DNA of 50,617 nt from contig JAURYL010000055.1 of the NCBI GenBank assembly GCA_030653935.1, forward strand, positions 1 through 50,617, given 5' to 3'. How positions within the stretch are numbered: the first letter of the stretch is position 1; every line of letters starts with the position of its first letter. The position numbers were made by a program, and so were the translations under genes. Shown one piece after another: positions 45,024 through 50,617 of this stretch. The stretch comes from Pseudomonadota bacterium (GTDB lineage: Bacteria; Pseudomonadota; Gammaproteobacteria; Burkholderiales; Thiobacillaceae). Below the pieces are notes generated by a model. It did not search any database and was not told the origin of the DNA. It was given only the letters and a program-made list of their open reading frames with translations.

Positions 45024-47423
45024 CTATTCGTTCTTGGGGGCAATGAGCAAATCTGCGGCCCCCCGCGCCTGTTCGCCAATTCTGTAGCCCATCGCTCGAT
45101 ACCCGCGCTCGCGCTTGTCCCACATCCGCAGCAGCGCGGGGTGGCCGGTGTCCACGAAATCGATAATCCGCACATCTGTCTTGGTCGCATGCTCTCGGTG
45201 CAATCGGCCGGCGTATTGCTGCAAGGTGCCCTTCCAAGAGATGGGCATGGCCAGAATCAAGGTATCGAGGGGTGGGTGGTCGAATCCCTCGCCCACGAGT
45301 TTGCCGGTGGCTAGCAGGACGCGCGGCGCGTCTGGCGGCAAGGCATTGAGGCCCACAATCATGGAGGCGCGCTGCTTTTTCGACATTCTGCCGTGCAGCA
45401 CGAAAAACGTAGCCACCTGCTGGGCAATGGCGGCATGGATGGCGTCCAGATGTTCAGTGCGCTCGGTAAGGACCAGCACCTTACGTCCTTGCCCATAAGC
45501 GCTGACGATGTCGACGGCGATGGCCGCCGTGCGCTCCGGATCGTTCGCGAGGTGACGAAACACATCCTGAATGCCGGCCCCTTCCGGCAAATCAATTCGC
45601 TTGTGCAACGGGCGCGGCATCACTTCCAGGTCATGAGGAGCGGTATCCGGCTTCGTCGCCGTGTACCGGATCGGCCCGCATTGCATGAATATGATCGGTT
45701 GCTGGCCATCCCGGCGGATCGGGGTGGCGGTCAGGCCGAGCACGTATTGCGCCTTGGCGCGTTTCAGGATGTTGTCGAAGGACACGGCGACGACGTGATG
45801 ACACTCATCTACGATGACGTGGCCGTAGTTCTCGACCAGCGGGTTGACCTTGCCTTGCCTTGAGAGCGACTGCATCACGGCAATGTCGATTTTGCCGGTG
45901 GGCTTGGCTTTGCCGCCGCCGATGCTGCCGACCACGCCCTTGCCGACATCCAGGAAGGCATGGAGCCGTTCCTGCCATTGTTTCAGTAGTTCGGTGCGAT
46001 GAACCAGTACCAGCGTGTTCACGCCCCGCCGGGCAATCATGGCGGCGGCGGTGACGGTCTTGCCAAAAGCGGTGGGGGCGCATAGCACGCCGGCGTCGTG
46101 GTGCAGCATCGCCGACACCGCCATTTCTTGGTCAAACCGTAGTTCGCCAGCGAAATGCACATCGAGAGGTTCCCCGGCGTACCGTTCATCCCGGAGATCG
46201 CAGCGGATGCCGGCATCGCGTAGCAAGGCCTGCGCGGGTTCCAGGCAACCGCGTGGCAAAGCGATGTGTTGCGGATAATTTTCCGCGCAGCCGATCACAC
46301 GGGGGGTGTCCCATACCGACATCCGCATCGCCTGCGCCTTGTAAAACTCCGGGTTCTGGAAGGCGGCAAGGCGGATCAAGCGGTTGGCCAATGGTTGCGG
46401 TAACTGCGCTTTCTCGAAGTAGATCAGGTTGGCCAGCGTCACGGTCAGGGCCTCCGGCAGCGGCCCGGATAACTTTCTGGTTGCAGGCGCAGGCCTTTTC
46501 CACGGCGTCGCCAGGTCTTCCTCGTCGATAAAGGTCACATCCAGCGGATGCACGCCACCCGTGGCCCGGAGAATGGTCGGCTCGATATCGTGCGCCGCCA
46601 TTGGCTGGATGGATGCCAGAAAAGCCCACTGGTCGGCATACGGGTGCAGGCCCGCATCGACGAACACGCTGTGGCCCTGTTCGCGCGGCGCTTTCTGCAA
46701 GGGCAGTGCGATCAGGTTGCCGAAACCACCCTTGGGCATCGTGTCCTGATTCGGGAACAGGCGGTCGTAGGATTCCAGTTTCAGTTGCCGGGTGCGTGAA
46801 CAAGTGTGACTGATGATGGCGGTGCCAAGGCGCCTGGCGTCACGGGCAAAAACCTTGCCGGCGAAGAAAATCCAGGCATGGGCGCCGTTGCCCGATCGCG
46901 AAATTTCGAGGGCGGCGGGCACACCCAACTCCCGACAGGATTGGACAAAGGCTTGCGCATCCTCGCGCCATTCGGCTTCATCGAAATCCACCGCCAGAAA
47001 ATGACAGGTTTCATCGGGCAGAAGCGGGTAAACGCCGATGGTGCGCTTGCCGGCAAGATGCTCATAGATGACCGAATCCGTCAGCGGCAAGAACACCCGA
47101 TTACCGCAGTCCGCGCATTTCATGCGAGGTTTGCCGCAAACCCCAGCCACCCACTCGTTGGCGCAGGCCGGCGCGTACCCGGTTTTCCCCGATGTCTTGC
47201 CTTCCCACCGCACCGGGTAGACATCTGTCCGTCCACGAAACAAACGCCGGAAGAGCGTCACTTTCTCGGCAGTGGTGAGTTTGGATGGCTCGGGCTCAGG
47301 GGGCGGTGGTGCAGGTTCGGGTGGCAAGCGCCATTCGATGCCATGCGCTTCCAGCAGAGCGATCAGGCGGGCATTCTCGACCCGAAGCGTCGCCAGCATG
47401 TTCTGTTCAGAACGCTCCGGCAT
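45024..47423 (-). CDS. Primase (AEP)-superfamily II helicase fusion, TOTE-type conflict protein
   Basis: A 799-aa two-part protein. After a coiled, proline-rich start comes an archaeo-eukaryotic-primase-like domain (about 45-310) with a zinc knuckle (CGKPRMKCADC, 96-106), the catalytic VDFD (D146, D148) and SGNGAHAW (H182). A superfamily II helicase follows (about 425-799): Walker A APTAFGKT (449-456), DECH (539-542), GLTATP, and motif VI QYAGRLHR. Databases use the label TOTE conflict system for this primase family, linked with mobile elements and predicted anti-invader roles. No adjacent nuclease domain is fused. It follows the YgjP-type gene by 6 bases. The start is uncertain; 47399 is an alternative. 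Confidence 0.88.
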   Translation of the reverse strand: MPERSEQNMLATLRVENARLIALLEAHGIEWRLPPEPAPPPPEPEPSKLTTAEKVTLFRRLFRGRTDVYPVRWEGKTSGKTGYAPACANEWVAGVCGKPRMKCADCGNRVFLPLTDSVIYEHLAGKRTIGVYPLLPDETCHFLAVDFDEAEWREDAQAFVQSCRELGVPAALEISRSGNGAHAWIFFAGKVFARDARRLGTAIISHTCSRTRQLKLESYDRLFPNQDTMPKGGFGNLIALPLQKAPREQGHSVFVDAGLHPYADQWAFLASIQPMAAHDIEPTILRATGGVHPLDVTFIDEEDLATPWKRPAPATRKLSGPLPEALTVTLANLIYFEKAQLPQPLANRLIRLAAFQNPEFYKAQAMRMSVWDTPRVIGCAENYPQHIALPRGCLEPAQALLRDAGIRCDLRDERYAGEPLDVHFAGELRFDQEMAVSAMLHHDAGVLCAPTAFGKTVTAAAMIARRGVNTLVLVHRTELLKQWQERLHAFLDVGKGVVGSIGGGKAKPTGKIDIAVMQSLSRQGKVNPLVENYGHVIVDECHHVVAVSFDNILKRAKAQYVLGLTATPIRRDGQQPIIFMQCGPIRYTATKPDTAPHDLEVMPRPLHKRIDLPEGAGIQDVFRHLANDPERTAAIAVDIVSAYGQGRKVLVLTERTEHLDAIHAAIAQQVATFFVLHGRMSKKQRASMIVGLNALPPDAPRVLLATGKLVGEGFDHPPLDTLILAMPISWKGTLQQYAGRLHREHATKTDVRIIDFVDTGHPALLRMWDKRERGYRAMGYRIGEQARGAADLLIAPKNE

Positions 47424-47429
47424 TGCGTA

Positions 47430-48209
47430 TCACAGCAGGAAATCCGTTCCACTTTGCGCCCAAAGTGGTACCGCCTTCCAGGCATCACGCATTCGACCGT
47501 GCAGAGAATCCGAGGAAGGCTCGAAATGGCGCAAGTGCATCCAAAACCGTTCTGAGTGATTTGCCTCCAACAGATGACAGATCTCGTGCAGCAATACGTA
47601 GCGCACCAATTCGCGCGGCAGGAACAGCAGCTTGCAGTTGAGGCTTATGCGTCCATGCGCTGAGCAACTGCCCCAGCGAGTACGCTGGTTTTTTATCGCC
47701 AGATCAACGAAGCGCAGGCCGGTTTGTTCGGCCAGATTCGTCAGCCACGGCGACAGTGCACTCGTGGCATGACGCGCCAGCCAACGCCGCAGCGCAGCAT
47801 GGCATGCCTCAACATCGTCCACGGCACCCGCCACGACGATACGTCCCGGCTGGTCGACACGCGCCCCAACGGTACGGCTGCGTGTAGCCTTGTATTCCAC
47901 GCGCCAGGATTCGGCCAGTGCCGGCAGGTCAAATGCCTGTGGACGAGCAACAGGTTGCGTACCGATCAGATGGCGCACCGCGTCGAATTCCGCCATGCGC
48001 CCAGCAATCCACTCGGCCTTTCCGGCCACCAACGCCAACAACCGCTGTCGGTCTAATCCCAATGGCGCGGTGACTACCAGCCCCTCTCGTGCGCTGAGTT
48101 TCAGGCGCAGCGAACGTGTCCTGGTCGAGGCGCGTATTTCGAACTCCAAATTCCTGCCATCAGGCAGAGCCAACTTGTCGCGGGCCACGACGTCAATCAT
48201 TGCTGACAT
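47430..48209 (-). CDS. YgjP-type (M48/SprT-like) zinc metallopeptidase
   Basis: A 259-aa protein of the YgjP/DUF45 family. The zinc-protease motif HEICHLLEANHSERFW gives H208, E209, H212 and H218, preceded by the family segment NQRTRWGSCSAHGRISLNCK (about 174-193). Such genes often accompany type I restriction enzymes and other DNA-defence loci; the substrate is unknown. The start at 48209 overlaps the upstream frame by 17 bases; an in-frame ATG at 48200 is also possible. It is transcribed directly before the primase-helicase and looks intact. Confidence 0.88.
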   Translation of the reverse strand: MSAMIDVVARDKLALPDGRNLEFEIRASTRTRSLRLKLSAREGLVVTAPLGLDRQRLLALVAGKAEWIAGRMAEFDAVRHLIGTQPVARPQAFDLPALAESWRVEYKATRSRTVGARVDQPGRIVVAGAVDDVEACHAALRRWLARHATSALSPWLTNLAEQTGLRFVDLAIKNQRTRWGSCSAHGRISLNCKLLFLPRELVRYVLLHEICHLLEANHSERFWMHLRHFEPSSDSLHGRMRDAWKAVPLWAQSGTDFLL

Positions 48210-48552
48210 CCACGTGGGTCCCCACCCCCGGTTTGTAATGTCGGCGCTTGAGCACCTGGACCAGGCCGCCGATAAAACCCATCGCGTCGTCGGCAAGCAG
48301 CCCTGCCGACGGGAACTGGTTGGCGACCATGAACAACAGACTGCGCGACAAATCAGGATCGAGCGCATCGGTGCCCCACCAACCAGGGAAGCAGTGCTTG
48401 TCAGCCTCGGCCAGCGTGGCGGCGGCGATCTCGGTAGCGAGCACATTGGTGATCGCTGCGTTGCGACAGCCACGTGCCGTGCCCGCCGGGTTGGTCGACT
48501 GGTCCGGCGTGCCCCGATGGCAACTGGATGGGGCCAAAGCCGATCCGGCCAT
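48193..48552 (-). pseudogene. Unidentified fragment, possible C-terminus of a lost gene
   Basis: About 119 residues open to the stop at 48193, ending LKRRHYKPGVGTHVDVSND. The segment ATEIAAATLAEADKHCFPGW with DALDPDLSRSLLFMVANQFP looks like real protein. Upstream of about 48450 a second frame (YGRIGFGPIQLPSGHAGP) looks more protein-like, so a frameshift is likely. I do not recognise the family. The 3' end overlaps the metallopeptidase start, suggesting former translational coupling. Confidence 0.4.
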
Positions 48553-48636
48553 AGGAAAGCCTTGACACAGCCAGACCCTGGAGGGCACCCTTGACCGGAG
48601 TTCACTGCCTATCGGCTTTGAACCTATCGAGGTTTC

Positions 48637-48673
48637 GGCCGCTGAACCCGCGTAGCGAATCAGCGGCCTTTTT
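48637..48673 (+). terminator. Intrinsic terminator on the plus strand inside the minus-strand island
   Basis: GGCCGCTGA (48637-48645) pairs with TCAGCGGCC (48660-48668), followed by TTTTT. It points right, against the direction of all neighbouring genes. No plus-strand gene ends here, so it may be a relic of an earlier arrangement or a junction. Confidence 0.7.
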
Positions 48674-48689
48674 CTTTTCTGGCCCCCGC

Positions 48690-49161
48690 TCATGGGCCCA
48701 CTCCCAGCAGCCGCAAGCAGTCCGCTCTGGACCACATGGGCGAAGCCCTGATCTTGCCAATGCTGTTGTCGGCCTGATAGCAGGTCACGAAATTGGCTTT
48801 CAGCGAGCCATCCCGCTTCAGTCCCATCGCCACCACGACCACAAAATCCTCGTAGACCACGGCAACACGGCGGGTCGAGTCGTATGCGCGTGCGACCTTG
48901 TCCCATCCCTCGTAAACGGCTGCCTGGGGATGTTCGAGCGTGGACTTGATCCAGTCGATGCGCTTGGCGCGCACCGGCGAAAAAGCATCTTTGCGGCCAT
49001 CCCGCGCCGTGCTCTCGTAGAACATGTGGCCGAACTTGCCGGCCGCGAAATACACCCGTATGCCATCGAAGGTTTGGATATTTGCCGCGGCAGTAAACCC
49101 GTTCGTAATGGGTATGGTATTCAGCCACGGTGGCGTAGCGGACGAGAGGCGGCAATGCCAT
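48690..49161 (-). pseudogene. Small protein next to DUF3800, possible nuclease-like; one frameshift
   Basis: About 156 aa if repaired. The start at 49161 (MALPPLVRYATVAEYHTHYE) overlaps the native DUF3800 stop by one base. The body, in the other frame, contains FDGIRVYFAAGKFGHMFYES, RDGRKDAFSPVRAKRIDWIK, EGWDKVARAYDSTRRVAVVY and NSIGKIRASPMW. One extra T at about 49078 (GGCAAATATCC for GGCAAAATCC) splits it. The layout (Tyr/His/Ser-rich beta core, W-D-K motif) recalls the phage Barnase/EndoU/RelE-like nuclease group, but I hold this loosely. Confidence 0.5.
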
Positions 49162-49860
49162 CACCAGCCCCCCTGCAGGCGGATTTTGAAAATGTTGAAC
49201 TTCTCTTCGTTCTTGTGGGGGGGGCGCCAGCGGCCGGCCGATTGCAGACTCCAGCCGCCGTACCACGGTCGCCTTGGCGCTGCCGTCTCGTAGCGTGGCG
49301 TTGATGCGGCTGTTAGCCGCCCCCAAGAGTAGATCGCAAAGCTGAATCAGCACGACCTCGTTGGAATGGAGTGACTGGGTGCTCTCGATTCCCGACGACA
49401 GGTTGGCTCGCGCTAGACAGCGGGCCAGAACGGGCAGGCGCTTGGGGTCACGATTGCTCTTGGCATCACAGAAGATCCGGTAATCGTTGAAGTCCAGAAT
49501 CCAGTGGTGCAGTAACTGGTAATAGAACTTGTAAAAACCGAGCTCACCATCGTTTTCATGAAGCGCCAGATTCAACTGCGTGTGATCTACCGCGATGCAT
49601 CGGAAACGTAGGTTGTCGCCATAACTGACAAACAGATCGATCAGTTCTACGTAAAAGTCCAGGCGGTTCGGAGAGACTTTGCTCCACTTGATTTCACCCC
49701 AGGACTGGTGGCGCTCGCGCAGTGCGAAGACGCGCGCTTTGATTTCGCCGCGTAGCGCAGCAGGCAACCACAGACTGCCGATCATCAGGTGACGCGCGCG
49801 AGGATGGTCTGAAGTCAAAACATCAGGGTTGGCCTCGTCGCAGTAAACCTCGAACTTCAT
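49161..49860 (-). pseudogene. DUF3800-family protein with a frameshift in a C8 tract
   Basis: About 232 aa if repaired. MKFEVYCDEANPDVLTSDHP, GEIKWSKVSPNRLDFYVELI and DFNDYRIFCDAKSNRDPKRL are typical of DUF3800, whose D/E-rich core suggests an RNase H-like fold; these proteins occur in phage and defence settings. At about 49217-49224 a run of eight C (minus strand) breaks the frame. With seven, the protein continues HKNEEKFNIFKIRLQGGW and stops at 49161-49163. The ATG overlaps the upstream regulator stop by 4 bases. A homopolymer length change may be biological or a sequencing artefact. Confidence 0.82.
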
Positions 49861-50201
49861 GCCTGATCTCCCTTGGGCGCGTTCAACATGATGAGGAACT
49901 CGGTCGCCAACGCGACTGGCTCGATCTCTCGCACGTTCTTCTTCAATTTCACAAGGCCGTAGCCCTCCATCATCCGCAGCGTGCGCGACAGGTTCGACAC
50001 CTGACGACCCGTGAGCGCGGCCAACTCAGTCAGCGACCTGGGCCGCTTGTCATGAATGAGCCGTAACATGGCCTGATTATCCTCGGATAGGACCGCTGCC
50101 ATTGTGGCCATCGAGGGAAACCAAACAGCCGGGGTGTCTTTGCCGGATGGCAGCGGCTCCATCTCTCCGGGGCGACGAATACCGACAACGCAGTGCTTCA
50201 T
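49857..50201 (-). CDS. Winged-helix transcriptional regulator (MarR/HVO_A0114-like)
   Basis: A 114-aa protein with a C-terminal winged helix: DNQAMLRLIHDKRPRSLTEL, AALTGRQVSNLSRTLRMMEG, YGLVKLKKNVREIEP. The short N-terminus (MKHCVVGIRRPGEMEP) is not recognisable. The start at 50201 was chosen because the family begins near here. It overlaps the DUF3800 gene by 4 bases and is first in the minus-strand set, so it probably regulates the island's transcription; an antitoxin-like role is possible but not shown. Confidence 0.75.
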   Translation of the reverse strand: MKHCVVGIRRPGEMEPLPSGKDTPAVWFPSMATMAAVLSEDNQAMLRLIHDKRPRSLTELAALTGRQVSNLSRTLRMMEGYGLVKLKKNVREIEPVALATEFLIMLNAPKGDQA

Positions 50202-50590
50202 CTCGGATGTCCCGGGTGGCATGGATGAATTTGCGAGTTTATCAATGTGGCACAACCACAGCCAGATCATGATGAACAAGCTTGGCTTCCTGATCCCACA
50301 GCGTGTTCATGAGGGTGTCGTCAACCACCTCGGAACCCACGATGAACGCCAAGCAAACAGCCCTCGACGACAGCCTCGCCCGCACCGCCTCCATCCGCGC
50401 CAAGCCAGAACGGCCGCGACAACGCACCTACCCCACGTTTAACAACCTCCCCCTCAATTCCCCTCAATTCCCATTGAATTCCGCCCGTAACCCGTTGATT
50501 ATTCGTTTTTCTCACCCATAAACCCCCGTGTAGTGCCTTATTATTTCTTATGGCACCCCACAAACCCCTTGCCAGGCGCTATCCTTTCGG
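50202..50590. other. Intergenic stretch at the right edge
   Basis: The region presumably contains the promoter of the minus-strand island (AT-rich 50220-50290). A short plus-strand frame from 50342 (MNAKQTALDDSLARTASIRA) continues to 50521 but has no convincing ribosome-binding site or family. The direct repeat CCCCTCAATTCCCCTCAATT lies near 50452. I see no RNA gene. Confidence 0.4.
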
Positions 50591-50617
50591 CATGTTCATC
50601 CGCCGCACCCCCACCCG
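50591..50617 (+). CDS. Possible start of an IS1634-type transposase (cut by the window edge)
   Basis: Only nine codons are visible: MFIRRTPTR. This resembles the first residues of IS1634-family transposases (MFIRK/R-T-x-T-R). An A/T-rich stretch with TTATTATTTCTTATGGCAC lies 45 bases upstream and could hold an IS end. The evidence is thin. Confidence 0.35.

Noticed and set aside
48193-49860. Single 555-codon minus-strand gene
   Set aside because: Only the first third (DUF3800) and the last part look like protein in this frame. The middle is a frameshifted read of a separate small gene starting at 49161.

Overview
This is a GC-rich proteobacterial chromosome segment, most likely from a betaproteobacterium. 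The main clues are the order rplU-rpmA-obgE-proB (25850-28693), the chain cysS / TPR protein / L,D-transpeptidase / cyclophilin / lpxH, and the full lipopolysaccharide and sigma-E equipment. A more exact placement (for example among sulfur- or ammonia-oxidising Nitrosomonadales) would be a guess. No rRNA, tRNA or CRISPR array was found.

Positions 1-33500 are mostly core genome. mnmA-nudJ, with a toxin-antitoxin pair directly upstream, is cut at its 3' end by the tail of a group II intron. Then come rimO, a metallo-beta-lactamase-fold protein and a ZIP metal transporter, cysS, a REP-flanked transposase (RAYT), glnS, and the cell-wall/envelope group ending in lpxH. The sigma-E module (rpoE-rseA-rseB-rseC-mucD) follows, with nadB divergent from it. 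Next are a second RAYT beside a 127-bp-period REP array, pepA divergent from lptF-lptG, rplU-rpmA-obgE-proB, a DMT transporter with tag, a frameshifted MFS exporter and a FadL-type porin.

From 33500 the window becomes accessory. A remnant of a DraT-like ADP-ribosyltransferase precedes a predicted peptide-modification cluster: a transglutaminase-DUF2126 gene broken in two places, a circularly permuted ATP-grasp/alpha-E protein, and a second transglutaminase. hflX follows. A repeat-rich stretch (42951-43697) leads to a frameshifted IS4-type element. Beyond it lies a one-directional set of conflict/defence-like genes (45024-50201, minus strand): a primase-helicase fusion, a YgjP-type metallopeptidase, an unidentified fragment, a small possible nuclease, a DUF3800 protein and a winged-helix regulator. 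The right edge of the window looks like the start of another transposase, so this set appears to be an IS-bounded island.

Two themes cut across the window. First, there are many short palindromic repeats. Several sequence families begin with GTAG and sit in inverted pairs (REP/REPIN style), alongside two RAYT genes, and a separate family consists of C-run/G-run palindromes. These repeats supply stop codons, sit at gene ends, and interrupt one gene. Second, single-base or short-repeat frameshifts accumulate between 30.7 and 49.3 kb. They could be real decay, phase variation or sequencing error, and the sequence alone cannot decide.
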